In this document: one piece after another, positions 53,295 to 63,139 of the stretch | Layout of the letters: the number at the start of each line of letters is the position of its first letter | Position numbering within the stretch: position 1 is the stretch's first letter | Assembly (NCBI RefSeq): GCF_002368075.1 | Contig: NZ_AP018314.1 | Location: 2,751,857 to 2,815,856 of the forward strand | Origin: Sphaerospermopsis kisseleviana NIES-73 | Lineage (GTDB): Bacteria > Cyanobacteriota > Cyanobacteriia > Cyanobacteriales > Nostocaceae | Length of the DNA: 64,000 nucleotides | Direction: 5' to 3' | Translations under genes and position numbers: made by a program | Notes under the pieces: model-generated | Seen by the model: the letters and a program-made list of their open reading frames with translations, nothing else | The model's database searches: none | Told to the model about the DNA's origin: nothing

Positions 53295-55724
53295 ATGTAT
53301 GAATTATTTCAGGCTATTTTAAACAGTGAAGAAAAAACTGAGATTCGTCAGTTTCTCTGTACTTTAGATACTAAGGATCAACGTTACTTTTTAAGAAATG
53401 AAATTTTGCAAGCTTTTGCAGATTATTGTCATCAATCTCAAAAACCGGCTTATTTTTACCATTCTTCTTCTTTAGGAACACTTATTAACTACACCCATGA
53501 AATAATTTTGGAAAGGGAAAATACTTGGTTTGTAGTTAGACCGAGAATTGCTAGTCAAGAAGTATGGAAACTAACCTCAGATTTTACTCAGTTTGATTTA
53601 ATAACTCCTAAAGAATTTTTAGATGTGAGCGATCGCTTAGTCAATCGTTACCAATCTCACATTCTAGAAATTGATCTGCACCCATTTTACCAAGCATCTC
53701 CAAGAACTAGCGATCCCCGAAATATTGGTCAAGGTTTGACTTTCCTTAACCATTATCTCTGCAATCAATTTGTTACTGATCCCCAATATTGGTTAGATAA
53801 ATTGTTTCAAGCATTACAGGCAATACAATACAATGGTATGCGGTTGTTAATTGGCGATCGCATTCGTTCTGGTATTCAGTTTGCCAAACAAATTAAACCA
53901 GCCATTACTTTTTTAAGCGAACTTCCCCCTCACCAACCCTACCCAGAATTTCGCTTTCAACTGCAACAGCTGGGTTTTGAAGCTGGTTGGGGTGACAATG
54001 TAGGGCGATTCAAAGAAACCCTAGAACTCTTACAAAGACTCATCGACACCCCCCAACCTTCCCTCCTAGAAGCCTTTGTGTCGCGTATACCCGCAGTTTT
54101 TCGCGTAGTTCTTATTTCTATACATGGTTGGGTAGCGCAAGAAGACGTTTTAGGAAGAGAAGAAACATTAGGTCAAGTTATTTACGTCCTTGAACAAGCA
54201 CGCAGCTTAGAAAACAAACTACAAGAAGAAATTAAACTTGCTGGTCTGGACTGCTTGGGTATCAAACCTCATGTAATTATTCTGACTCGCCTGATTCCCA
54301 ACTGTCAAGGAACATTTTGTGACCTGCGATTAGAAAAAGTTAACAACACAGAAAACGCTTGGATTTTGCGAGTTCCTTTCACAAATTCTGATTCAGAAAT
54401 TACCAATAACTGGATTTCCAAATTTGAAATTTGGTCTTATTTAGAAAAATTTGCTCAAGATGCAGAAAAAGAACTATTAGAGCAATTTCAAGGTAAACCA
54501 AATTTGATTATTGGTAACTACAGCGATGGTAATTTAGTTGCTTCTATTCTCTCCCGGAGTTTAAAAGTCACTCAATGTAATATAGCCCATTCCCTAGAAA
54601 AACCGAAAAACCTATTCAGTAACTTATATTGGCAAGAATTAGAAGATAAATATCACTTTTCTGCCCAATTTACAGCAGACTTAATTAGCATGAATGCAGC
54701 AGATTTTATCATTGCTTCAACCTATCAAGAAATTGTCGGTACGCCAGACACAATGGGGCAATATGAATCTTACAAATGTTTTACAATGCCCGAATTATAT
54801 CATGTAATTGATGGCATTGATTTATTCAATCCAAAATTTAATATGGTTGCTCCGGGAGTCAGTGAAGCATTCTTTTTTCCCTATAACCAAACAGAAAAAA
54901 GAAATCCTCAAGAAAGCCAACACATTCAAAACCTATTATTTCACCAAGAAGATGATCACATTTTCGGTAAATTAGACGATAGTAACAAAAGACCAATTTT
55001 TGCAGTTGCACCCATTACCTCAATTAAAAACCTGACTGGGTTAGTGGAATGTTTTGGTAAAAGTAACGAATTACAATCACGATGTCACCTAATTTTATTA
55101 ACCAGCAAATTATATGCCGACGAAGCCACAAACTTAGAAGAAGCAGAGGAAATCCAAAAACTACACAATATTATTAACCAGTATACTCTACAAAGTAAAA
55201 TCCGTTGGTTAGGAATGCGCTTACCTAGCAATAAAATCGGTGAAGCTTATCGCATAATTGCCGATAAACAAGGAATTTATGTTCATTTTGCCCTTTATGA
55301 AGCCTTTGGCCGCAGCATTTTAGAAGCAATGATTTCTGGTTTACCAACATTCGCCACTAAATTTGGTGGAGCATTAGAAATTATCGAAGATTGGCAAAAT
55401 GGATTTCATCTCAATCCCACAGATTTAGCAGGTACAGCGAAAACAATTATCAACTTTTTAGATAAATGTGAATCCCACCCAGAATATTGGCAAGAAACTT
55501 CACAATGGATGATTCAAAGAATTCGCAATAAATACAACTGGAAATTACACAATGAACAATTATTAGTCTTAGCTAAAATGTTTAGTTTTTGGAACTTGAT
55601 TGCCCCAGAAGACAACGAAGCCAGAGATAGATATATGGAAACATTATTTTATCTCATTTATAAACCAAGAGCAGAAAAAATTATCCCCCACACACAACCA
55701 CAAAAACAATACCTTCCCATTTAA
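53295..55724 (+). CDS. susA: sucrose synthase
   Basis: The protein has 809 residues, typical of cyanobacterial and plant SuS. N-terminal regulatory region, then the GT4 catalytic part with GLTFLNHYLCNQF, TRLIPNCQGTFCDLRLEKV, IGNYSDGNLVASILSRSL, and the nucleotide-sugar motif EAFGRSILEAMISGLPTFATKFGGALEII. It interconverts sucrose plus NDP with NDP-glucose plus fructose; in Anabaena it supports sucrose breakdown in heterocysts and glycogen supply. It is followed on the same strand by the GH65 fusion. Confidence 0.95.
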   Translation: MYELFQAILNSEEKTEIRQFLCTLDTKDQRYFLRNEILQAFADYCHQSQKPAYFYHSSSLGTLINYTHEIILERENTWFVVRPRIASQEVWKLTSDFTQFDLITPKEFLDVSDRLVNRYQSHILEIDLHPFYQASPRTSDPRNIGQGLTFLNHYLCNQFVTDPQYWLDKLFQALQAIQYNGMRLLIGDRIRSGIQFAKQIKPAITFLSELPPHQPYPEFRFQLQQLGFEAGWGDNVGRFKETLELLQRLIDTPQPSLLEAFVSRIPAVFRVVLISIHGWVAQEDVLGREETLGQVIYVLEQARSLENKLQEEIKLAGLDCLGIKPHVIILTRLIPNCQGTFCDLRLEKVNNTENAWILRVPFTNSDSEITNNWISKFEIWSYLEKFAQDAEKELLEQFQGKPNLIIGNYSDGNLVASILSRSLKVTQCNIAHSLEKPKNLFSNLYWQELEDKYHFSAQFTADLISMNAADFIIASTYQEIVGTPDTMGQYESYKCFTMPELYHVIDGIDLFNPKFNMVAPGVSEAFFFPYNQTEKRNPQESQHIQNLLFHQEDDHIFGKLDDSNKRPIFAVAPITSIKNLTGLVECFGKSNELQSRCHLILLTSKLYADEATNLEEAEEIQKLHNIINQYTLQSKIRWLGMRLPSNKIGEAYRIIADKQGIYVHFALYEAFGRSILEAMISGLPTFATKFGGALEIIEDWQNGFHLNPTDLAGTAKTIINFLDKCESHPEYWQETSQWMIQRIRNKYNWKLHNEQLLVLAKMFSFWNLIAPEDNEARDRYMETLFYLIYKPRAEKIIPHTQPQKQYLPI

Positions 55725-55984
55725 AAACCTGAAATCTAAAATTCTTAAAAAAATTAACGTAGCCACACCAACAACTCTCTGAAACTCTCTTACCTTTGTG
55801 TACTTTGCGTCCTTTGCGGTTCAATCATATCAAGCCGAAGATACAAGCCGAAGATAATTGTCAATCGTTAGATAAAAAAAACTACACAACGGGGATGCTC
55901 CCTATATCTCTCTTTTTTCTCCCTCCGCGCCTCTGCGCCTCTGCGTGAAAAAATCCATTCATTTAGTAATATTTAATAATAAAA

Positions 55985-58876
55985 ATGGAAAAACAACAAG
56001 ATTTCATCTACACAGACTGGATATTAATAGAAAACCAGTTTAATCCTGAAAAATTACACGCTAGAGAAACAATTTTCACCATTGGTAACGGTTATTTAGG
56101 CACAAGAGGCAGCTTTGAAGAAAGCTATCCCCGTGCATTACCTGCTACATTAATTCACGGTGTTTATGACGATGTTCCCGTAGTTTATACCGAACTAGCC
56201 AACTGTCCAGACTGGCTACCATTGATAGTGATGATTGATGGCGAACGCTTTCGTCTCGATCAAGGTACAATATTGCAGTACAACCGTGAACTCGACCTGC
56301 GTCAAGGCGTTATTAGCCGTTCTCTACGTTGGCGCAGTCCCACAGGAAAAACCATAGATATCAGCTTTGAACGCTTTGCCAGTTTAGCGGATCATCATGT
56401 ATTAGGGCAACGTTGCCAGTTAACCACAGTAGATTTTCATGGATTAATTGAAATACAATCTAGTATCAATGGCTACCCAGAAAATAAAGGTTTCAATCAC
56501 TGGGAAGGACTAGATCAAGGGAAATTTGACCAAGGTTTTTGGTTACACAGTCGCACCCGTTACTCCCATATTGATATCGGGATGGCTGCAAAAATGACCA
56601 TTTCAGGCATTGAAGCGGCTATGCAAATCAATACCGCACCAGGTTATCCTAGCATCAGCGCCACTTTTTTCTCTGAACCACAGCAAACCGTAACCGTAGA
56701 AAAACTCGTTACTGTTTTTACATCGCGTGATGTTGATCAACCAGTGTTAGCCGCACAGTCAAAACTCGCCCAGTTACCAGATTATATAACTCTTCGTGAT
56801 GCGAATGAACAAGCTTGGGCTGAGGTTTGGCAACAAAGCGACATTCTCATTGAAGGAGATAGTAAGGCCGCTTTTGCTGTGCGTTATAATTTATTTCAAT
56901 TGCTCATTGCTGCTCCCCGTGATGATGACAGAGTGAGTATTCCCGCAAAAACCTTGTCTGGGTTTGGTTATCACGGCCATATTTTTTGGGATACGGAAAT
57001 TTTTATTCTGCCATTTTTTACTTTTACTCAACCAGCACTAGCTCGGAATTTACTTACTTATCGCTATCATACTTTAGATGGGGCGCGGCGGAAAGCGATT
57101 CATTATGGATACCAAGGGGCAATGTACGCTTGGGAAAGTGCGGTGACTGGGGATGAAGTAACACCACGCTGGGCGCTACCGAGTGATTATTATGCTGAGG
57201 ATGTGCGTATTTGGTGCCGCGATCGCGAAATTCATATTAGCTCAGTTATTCCCTATGCTGTATGGTACTATTGGCGAGTGACTGGGGACGATGAATGGCT
57301 CAGAGATTATGGTGCAGAGATAATTCTAGATACCGCAATTTTCTGGTCAAGTCGCGTTGAATTTAATTCTCACACTCAACGTTATGAAATACGTAGTGTT
57401 ATAGGTGCAGATGAATACCATGAATTAGTACATAACAATAGTTTTACTAATCGGATAGTCCAATGGCATTTAGAAAAAGCTGGTATAGTTAATAACTTAT
57501 TGAAGCGTAATTTTCCGGAATACGCTGAGGAACTAGAGCAGAAATTGCACCTGACTGACGAAATCAGAAACCATTGGCAAGAAATCATTAACAAAATCTG
57601 GATTCCCTACGACCCAGAAACGGGATTAGTTGAGCAATGTGAGGGATTTTTCCAATTAGATGATATTAACTTAGCAGACTACGAACCGCGTCACAAGTCA
57701 ATGCAAGCCATTTTAGGTATTGAAGGTGCAAATAAACACCAAGTTCTGAAACAACCTGATGTTTTAATGATACTTTATCTCATGCGGGAATCTGCGGAAT
57801 TTCCTTACAGTAGAAAAAATTTAGAAGTAAATTGGAATTATTACGCACCCCGCACGGATATTACTTATGGTTCTTCCCTGGCTCCAGCTATTCACGCGAT
57901 ATTAGCCGCAGATTTAGGGAAAACCCAGAAAGCTTATGAACGCTTTATGCAAGCGGCGATGGTGGATTTGGAAGATATCCGGGGGAATGCGAATGAAGGT
58001 ATTCACGGTGCTAGTGCAGGAGGCGTTTGGCAAGCGGTAGTTTTTGGTTTTGGAGGTATTCAATTTACAAATAATCAGCCCGTAGCTCATCCCCATTTAC
58101 CTTCTGGTTGGACACGCTTAAAGTTTAAATTATACTGGCGTGGCAAATGGCATGATTTTGATTTACACCGGGAAAAAGGGAATGGGAAAACATCTGCTAC
58201 TAATATTCAAGGTGTGATTTTTGATTTAGATGGTGTGTTAACGGATACGGCTGAATATCACTATCAAGCTTGGCAGAGGTTAGCGGATGAGGAAGGTATA
58301 CTTTTTAGCCGTCAAGCTAATGAGGCGTTACGGGGAATTTCTCGCCGTGCTTCCCTGATGTTAATTATTGGTAATAGGCGATATTCTGATACACAGATCC
58401 AGGAGATGATGGAACGTAAAAACGATTACTATGTGGAATTGATTGAAAATATCACTCCTGATAATTTGTTACCGGGTGCGGTTTCTTTGTTGGATGATTT
58501 GCGTCAAGCTGGGTTAAAAATAGCTCTGGGTTCAGCGAGTAAAAACGCTCATGTAGTGGTTGAAAAGCTGGGAATTAGTGATAAACTGGATGCGATCGCT
58601 GATGGTTATAGTGTACATAAACCCAAACCCGCACCAGATTTATTTTTATTTGCAGCCCAGCAGTTAGGACTGCCTCCCCAGCAATGTGTAGTATTTGAAG
58701 ATGCAGCCGCAGGTATAGATGCAGCTTTAGCCGCAGGTATGTGGGCGGTGGGTATGGGACCACCGGAAAGGGTGGGAAATGCTCACATTGTTTTACCTAG
58801 TTTAGCAGGTATGACTTGGGAAAAATTGCAAGAGAAATTTAGGGATATTGCTTTACAGCCGATACAAAAAAACTAA
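55985..58876 (+). CDS. GH65 disaccharide phosphorylase fused to beta-phosphoglucomutase
   Basis: The protein has 963 residues. The N-terminal GH65 part shows FTIGNGYLGTRGSFEE, a central GYHGHIFWDTEIFILPFF, and SVIGADEYHELVHNNSFTN with the general acid near Glu477. After about residue 735 a HAD domain begins: GVIFDLDGVLTDTAEYHYQAW, LRGISRR, ALGSASKN, VFEDAAAGIDAA, matching beta-phosphoglucomutase. The phosphorylase would release beta-glucose 1-phosphate from an alpha-disaccharide (trehalose, maltose or kojibiose type), which the mutase turns to glucose 6-phosphate. Substrate specificity is open. Downstream of susA by 260 bases. Confidence 0.92.
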   Translation: MEKQQDFIYTDWILIENQFNPEKLHARETIFTIGNGYLGTRGSFEESYPRALPATLIHGVYDDVPVVYTELANCPDWLPLIVMIDGERFRLDQGTILQYNRELDLRQGVISRSLRWRSPTGKTIDISFERFASLADHHVLGQRCQLTTVDFHGLIEIQSSINGYPENKGFNHWEGLDQGKFDQGFWLHSRTRYSHIDIGMAAKMTISGIEAAMQINTAPGYPSISATFFSEPQQTVTVEKLVTVFTSRDVDQPVLAAQSKLAQLPDYITLRDANEQAWAEVWQQSDILIEGDSKAAFAVRYNLFQLLIAAPRDDDRVSIPAKTLSGFGYHGHIFWDTEIFILPFFTFTQPALARNLLTYRYHTLDGARRKAIHYGYQGAMYAWESAVTGDEVTPRWALPSDYYAEDVRIWCRDREIHISSVIPYAVWYYWRVTGDDEWLRDYGAEIILDTAIFWSSRVEFNSHTQRYEIRSVIGADEYHELVHNNSFTNRIVQWHLEKAGIVNNLLKRNFPEYAEELEQKLHLTDEIRNHWQEIINKIWIPYDPETGLVEQCEGFFQLDDINLADYEPRHKSMQAILGIEGANKHQVLKQPDVLMILYLMRESAEFPYSRKNLEVNWNYYAPRTDITYGSSLAPAIHAILAADLGKTQKAYERFMQAAMVDLEDIRGNANEGIHGASAGGVWQAVVFGFGGIQFTNNQPVAHPHLPSGWTRLKFKLYWRGKWHDFDLHREKGNGKTSATNIQGVIFDLDGVLTDTAEYHYQAWQRLADEEGILFSRQANEALRGISRRASLMLIIGNRRYSDTQIQEMMERKNDYYVELIENITPDNLLPGAVSLLDDLRQAGLKIALGSASKNAHVVVEKLGISDKLDAIADGYSVHKPKPAPDLFLFAAQQLGLPPQQCVVFEDAAAGIDAALAAGMWAVGMGPPERVGNAHIVLPSLAGMTWEKLQEKFRDIALQPIQKN

Positions 58877-59258
58877 CTAATGCTAATGCTAACAAAAGTC
58901 GGCTTTTTCTTCCTGTTTCACCAGTTCGACTACGCACTCCTGCGTGTTGCGCTAGTAGTAGTCGTTGTTGCTTGTTAATTTTGAGTTGGGTTTTGAATCC
59001 TAGTAGCATACAGTGATTTTACTGTAATTCTGTCATCAAGAGCAGATGAGTGGAAATTTTGGGTAAATGTGAGTATTTGTTAGTATTAGTTAAGAAATTA
59101 GTTAAGAAAACAGTAACTAGCTACTAACCCACATTCCCCACCCTAAACTAAATTTTTGACTTTTGACTTCCTTTCTCCACCATCTAAAGCCCGATAAAGT
59201 ATCAATGCCAAATTTCGATACTTTCCCTCAGTGGTTTTGGTTCGCTGGATTTCTTTAT
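58877..59258. other. gene-free spacer
   Basis: Short tgctaa and ctgcg repeats and a tttttgacttttgactt STRR remnant near 59153. No gene recognised. Confidence 0.45.
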
Positions 59259-59307
59259 AAAAAACAAGACCCTATAAAGCTTTAAAACTTTATAGAGTCT
59301 CGTTTTT
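59259..59307 (-). terminator. rho-independent terminator after tRNA-fMet
   Basis: On the minus strand a GACTCTATAAAG / CTTTATAGGGTC stem closes a ttttaaag loop and is followed by ttgttttt. The plus strand also ends in cgttttt, so it could act both ways. Confidence 0.8.
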
Positions 59308-59311
59308 AATT

Positions 59312-59388
<77 letters not shown>

Positions 59389-59441
59389 TCGCTTTCGTCT
59401 CTTGACTTTTTTAATATAACTCATAGTCAAGAGTTTGTCAA

Positions 59442-60407
59442 CTACAAAAGCGATAATTCTCCAATTACCTCTAAACGCTTGTATTTCCCCAAGTTCATGA
59501 ATTTCTCGGACAGGCTTTGGGCAACGCTGGGACTAATCCAACCCATTTGTTGAAGTACATGAATAGCTACGGCATATTTTGCCCGTTTAGCTCCATCCAT
59601 AACTTTGATAGCTAGTCCCATCCCTTCACCAAGTCGGCCAATGCACTGTACTCCTTCCGCACCTGATTTACTGACCAGTTCACCCGGATTTAAGCGCATC
59701 AGTTCTGTGTCAAATTCACCTTTTCCAGCCACCATAGTCGGATGGTGATTCATGGCGCGGACAATGCGTTCCATATCTAAGTTATTGCTGGAGGCGAGTA
59801 CAGCATATAAAGATGCCATGTGACCGAGTTGCATCAGATATGTGGGAGCGCCGCAGTCGTCATGAACACCGATAAATTCGGCTGCTGGCATTCTCAATAA
59901 TTCTGCTACCTTGGAGAGAATTAACTGCTGGACTGGGTGTTTACGATCCAAATAGTTATTTAAAGGCCAATGGCGTTGCTGACAAACTGCTAACATTCCA
60001 GCGTGTTTACCAGAGCAGTTGTATTCTAGGGTGCTGCGTTTACCTTCTGGAACTGGACATTGCAAGGCGCTGGGGTCAAGGTCAGCCCGCCAGAGGATGT
60101 TAAATACTTGTCGTACCTGTTCCATGCTGCCTTTGTGGGAACTGGTAATGATGGCTAAGTCACGATCGCTCAAATCATACCGTTCCAGTGTGCCTGTACT
60201 GGTGACAGCTAATGCCTGAAATGGTTTGAGGGCTGAACGGACAAAGGCAGCGGTTTCGGCGTTGCCAGCAACAGATAGAACTCGTCCCCGGTCGTCGCTG
60301 ACTACAGCCTGGACTATATGCCTAGATTCGATAATACCTTCCCGCAGTAACCGGACTTCCAGTGCTGTGGCTTGTGTTCGTTTTCCCATTGTCAAAACAA
60401 ATGCCAA
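59442..60407 (-). CDS. asparaginase (PF06089-type)
   Basis: The protein has 321 residues. LREGIIESRHIVQAVVSDDRGRVL, SSHKGSMEQVRQV, NCSGKHAGMLAVC and GVHDDCGAPTY are typical of the asparaginase II/Rhizobium-like family, distinct from EcAII and plant-type enzymes. It would hydrolyse asparagine to aspartate and ammonia. Its 5' end overlaps the 3' end of the CGLD27-like gene by 16 bases, indicating one operon with rsfS. Confidence 0.88.
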   Translation of the reverse strand: MAFVLTMGKRTQATALEVRLLREGIIESRHIVQAVVSDDRGRVLSVAGNAETAAFVRSALKPFQALAVTSTGTLERYDLSDRDLAIITSSHKGSMEQVRQVFNILWRADLDPSALQCPVPEGKRSTLEYNCSGKHAGMLAVCQQRHWPLNNYLDRKHPVQQLILSKVAELLRMPAAEFIGVHDDCGAPTYLMQLGHMASLYAVLASSNNLDMERIVRAMNHHPTMVAGKGEFDTELMRLNPGELVSKSGAEGVQCIGRLGEGMGLAIKVMDGAKRAKYAVAIHVLQQMGWISPSVAQSLSEKFMNLGKYKRLEVIGELSLL

Positions 60408-60889
60408 ACTATAGTACCAATAAGATACATTAAAGCCAAGGCGGCAAAGGTAATTTGCAAGCGTTGGAGAATAGGTTTAATTTCGTAAGAGACAATGAGG
60501 CGATCGCGGACAATGACCTCCTGGGGTTTTGTCCAGGTTTGGCCGTCATACCAGCCTGATTCTTCATAGAAGACTGTGGAACTATAAAGGCGATCGCGCA
60601 CATAGAACCAACCCAAATACAACCGCACCAATATCAGCACTACTCCCACACTAGCAGCGGCAGATCCACAGAGAATAAAATGAACTATATGCTTTTGTGG
60701 AGGAAAGCTGGCAGCGGCTACTGGACCTGCAACCAGCCATGACCAACTCCAAATCCAAAAAATCTTGGTGAGATAATTACGCCAGCTTAAGGTAGTATCC
60801 CGAAATAGCCAGGAATTTTTTAATTCTTCGTACTCATTGAGTGGTTGTTGTTCTGTGGGAACTGGGCAGTTAGAAACCGATGATCTCAT
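60392..60889 (-). CDS. CGLD27/Ycf36-like membrane protein
   Basis: About 165 residues from MRSSVSNCP. Two membrane helices near 45-65 and 70-95 and a third at the C-terminus (FAALALMYLIGTIVWHL). WFYVRDRLYSSTVFYEESGWYDGQTWTKP is the family hallmark (DUF1230/Ycf36, CGLD27 in green algae, linked to iron-related photosynthetic acclimation). Function in cyanobacteria is not known. Translationally coupled to rsfS with an ATGA-type overlap. Confidence 0.88.
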   Translation of the reverse strand: MRSSVSNCPVPTEQQPLNEYEELKNSWLFRDTTLSWRNYLTKIFWIWSWSWLVAGPVAAASFPPQKHIVHFILCGSAAASVGVVLILVRLYLGWFYVRDRLYSSTVFYEESGWYDGQTWTKPQEVIVRDRLIVSYEIKPILQRLQITFAALALMYLIGTIVWHLF

Positions 60890-61350
60890 CATCTTGGTTT
60901 ATCCTCAACCTGATCAGAGTTTGGCAGTGAAATGCGTTCGGCATGAATCCAGAATGCTTCTAAATTATAAAACTCTCGTTCCTTGGGCATCATAATGTGA
61001 ACAATCACATCTCCATAGTCTTGCAGCACCCAACTCCCCTCAGCTTTTCCTTCTGTCCTTAACGGACGACGTTGCAGGTTCGTTTCCACTTTCTCTTCTA
61101 TTGCTGCGGCGATCGCTCTGACTTGTACCCTAGAGTAGCCTGTCATCATCACAAAGTAATCAGACAGGTAGGAGACATCTGCTACTTTCAGCAATAAAAT
61201 CTCACCTGCTTTGCGTTCTGATCCAGCTTCAGCTATGGTTATAGCTAATTTTTCGCTCAGATTATCAGTTTCCGCCATTGAGGTGTTCACTGTTGTTTTG
61301 GTCAGTGGAACAGATTCTAATGGTAAATTTCTTGGGAAATAATCAGTCAT
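60889..61350 (-). CDS. rsfS: ribosomal silencing factor RsfS
   Basis: The protein has 153 residues. The DUF143 core is visible: LLLKVADVSYLSDYFVMMTGYSRVQVRAIAAAIEEKV and the EGSWVLQDYGDVIVHIMMPKEREFYNLEAFW segment. It binds uL14 and blocks subunit joining in low-energy states. First gene of the rsfS-CGLD27-asparaginase operon. gagg lies four bases before the ATG; MAETDN at residue 25 is an alternative start. Confidence 0.94.
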   Translation of the reverse strand: MTDYFPRNLPLESVPLTKTTVNTSMAETDNLSEKLAITIAEAGSERKAGEILLLKVADVSYLSDYFVMMTGYSRVQVRAIAAAIEEKVETNLQRRPLRTEGKAEGSWVLQDYGDVIVHIMMPKEREFYNLEAFWIHAERISLPNSDQVEDKPR

Positions 61351-61549
61351 TCAACCTCAGTTGCTTGTTTCCTTTTTTGATTACAAATTGTCCGATGTGC
61401 TTACAAACAACTTGCAATTGTGTGAATAGGTTTTTTTGAATACTAACAAAAAAATCGGTGTTTAGGGGTATAACCAAGGCGAGAAAAAAGGAAACCTTCT
61501 TGAGATTAACTACTATTTATGCAGTTGGCTGATTACTGATTGCTAATTA

Positions 61550-61756
61550 AGGCTGGCTGAATAAATGTGAAAATATGACAAGTAAAGGGTCTTAGCCTGC
61601 TGGAAGTTAAAAAAGTGCAAGACTTGACGAGGTGGGATCTCAAAAACCTTGCATTTAATTTCTACACAAAGGAAAAATCGCTCCCATCGAACTCTTGAAA
61701 CTGCTCCCCGCTCCCTGCCCCCTGTCTCCACGACAAGACTTTTTCAGCAAACCCTA
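61550..61756. mobile_element. MITE-like element D, copy 2
   Basis: Left end GGCTGGCTGAATAAATG and, as reverse complement of the right end, GGGTTTGCTGAAAAAGTC are imperfect inverted repeats. Interior shows caaaaaccttgcattt, related to copy 1 at 10993. It lies between rsfS and the sugar transferase gene; the remaining bases to 61862 hold only AT-rich sequence. Confidence 0.55.
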
Positions 61757-61862
61757 TTTAAAAACACCAAAAAAAACACCAAAAAATTTACCCAGAGCCG
61801 ATATAATGAGCTTGGGTAAATTTTAAAATGTAATTTTTACGAATTGTTGAAACTGCTGACTT

Positions 61863-62915
61863 TTAAACAGCACCACTGTTTTTGTTAAATAAAATAGCTA
61901 TAGTTTTAAGAATCAGCCTTAAATCATACACTAAACTCCAATTTTGTTGATACTGCAAATCAAGACGAATAACATCCTCAAAACTGCGTACTGTCGAGCG
62001 GCCATTGACTTGCCATTCACCAGTCATCCCCGGTTTTACATCCAAGCGTTGCCACTCTGGTACTTCATATCGTTCTACTTCATCGGGGGTAGGTGGCCTA
62101 GTACCAACTAAACTCATTTCGCCTTTGAGGACGTTCCAAAATTGGGGTAGTTCATCCAGGCTGGTGCGCCGTAAAAAGCGTCCTACCTGGGTAATTCTAG
62201 GATCGTGATCATTTTTAAAGAAAGCACCTTGGACTTGGTTTTGAACTTGAGATTTCTTAGCTTCTGCATCGACACACATGGAACGAAATTTCCAAATAGC
62301 AAAACGCTTACCCATCCACCCACAGCGGGTTTGTTTAAAGAAAATTGGACCGGGATCGTCGATTTGAATAGCGATCGCAATAGGAATGAATAAAAATGCT
62401 GTAATTATTAAACCCACCAATGATCCCACTATGTCAATTAATCTTTTCATCCAAGAGGCCACAGAAGGATGTGTTTGAGGTAGGGGATCTGCTTTGCGAG
62501 AGTTAGTGATCCGATTATTTTCTTCAATATGATTAGGTTCTATGGGACTAACGCTGTGAGGAGACTCAATAGCAAATACGTGATCTAATCCTGTGAGGTT
62601 GAGAACTGCCATCACTTGAGGGGTAACATTACGAAGTGTGAATCCGATCCCTTGTTCTTGGGCATATTTAAAATTACTCACCAAAGCCCCCAAACCACTA
62701 CTATCCATAAAGATCGTATTTTGGAAGTCAATGATCAGGTGTTGGGGATGGGTATCAGCTTGGATGAGGCTTTGGCAGGTTTGCTTAAAGCGTACAGCAT
62801 CAACGACGCTCAAACGCATCGACACCTGTACTATTGCTGTATCGTTCAGGTAAGTAACTGGGAAATTTACCTCTGTGGGTTGGCTACTCATGAAGCTATG
62901 CAATTTGGTTGCCAT
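61863..62915 (-). CDS. STAS domain fused to a polyprenyl-phosphate sugar transferase
   Basis: The protein has 350 residues in one uninterrupted frame. Residues about 15-125 are an STAS domain (IFMDSSGLGALVSNF holds the phosphorylatable Ser). Residues about 155-350 are a bacterial sugar transferase: one membrane helix (RLIDIVGSLVGLIITAFLF), DDPGPIFFKQTRCGWMGKRFAIWKFRSM, LRRTSLDELPQFWNVLKGEMSLVGTRPP, and the C-terminal LKTIAILFNKN. The enzyme part would start exopolysaccharide synthesis by loading a sugar phosphate on undecaprenyl phosphate; the STAS part suggests control by partner switching. MSSQPTEV at residue 9 is an alternative start. Confidence 0.92.
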   Translation of the reverse strand: MATKLHSFMSSQPTEVNFPVTYLNDTAIVQVSMRLSVVDAVRFKQTCQSLIQADTHPQHLIIDFQNTIFMDSSGLGALVSNFKYAQEQGIGFTLRNVTPQVMAVLNLTGLDHVFAIESPHSVSPIEPNHIEENNRITNSRKADPLPQTHPSVASWMKRLIDIVGSLVGLIITAFLFIPIAIAIQIDDPGPIFFKQTRCGWMGKRFAIWKFRSMCVDAEAKKSQVQNQVQGAFFKNDHDPRITQVGRFLRRTSLDELPQFWNVLKGEMSLVGTRPPTPDEVERYEVPEWQRLDVKPGMTGEWQVNGRSTVRSFEDVIRLDLQYQQNWSLVYDLRLILKTIAILFNKNSGAV

Positions 62916-63139
62916 TGGGGTCTAATCTGCCAAACATGATTTTTTCCTGGAAAACTACTTAACCTAATTTTGAAAAAAATAAGATTAAGGATAGGTGAGT
63001 AGTTTTTCGCGCAGAGATTTGGAGATTGCCGAACACGGTTCACAATGGAAAAACAAGCTAGAAACCTACTGGTTTCATACCCAATCGGTGTCAGCGACTG
63101 TGCTAAACCATAGGCGAACGCATTCCTCTCTATCATCTC

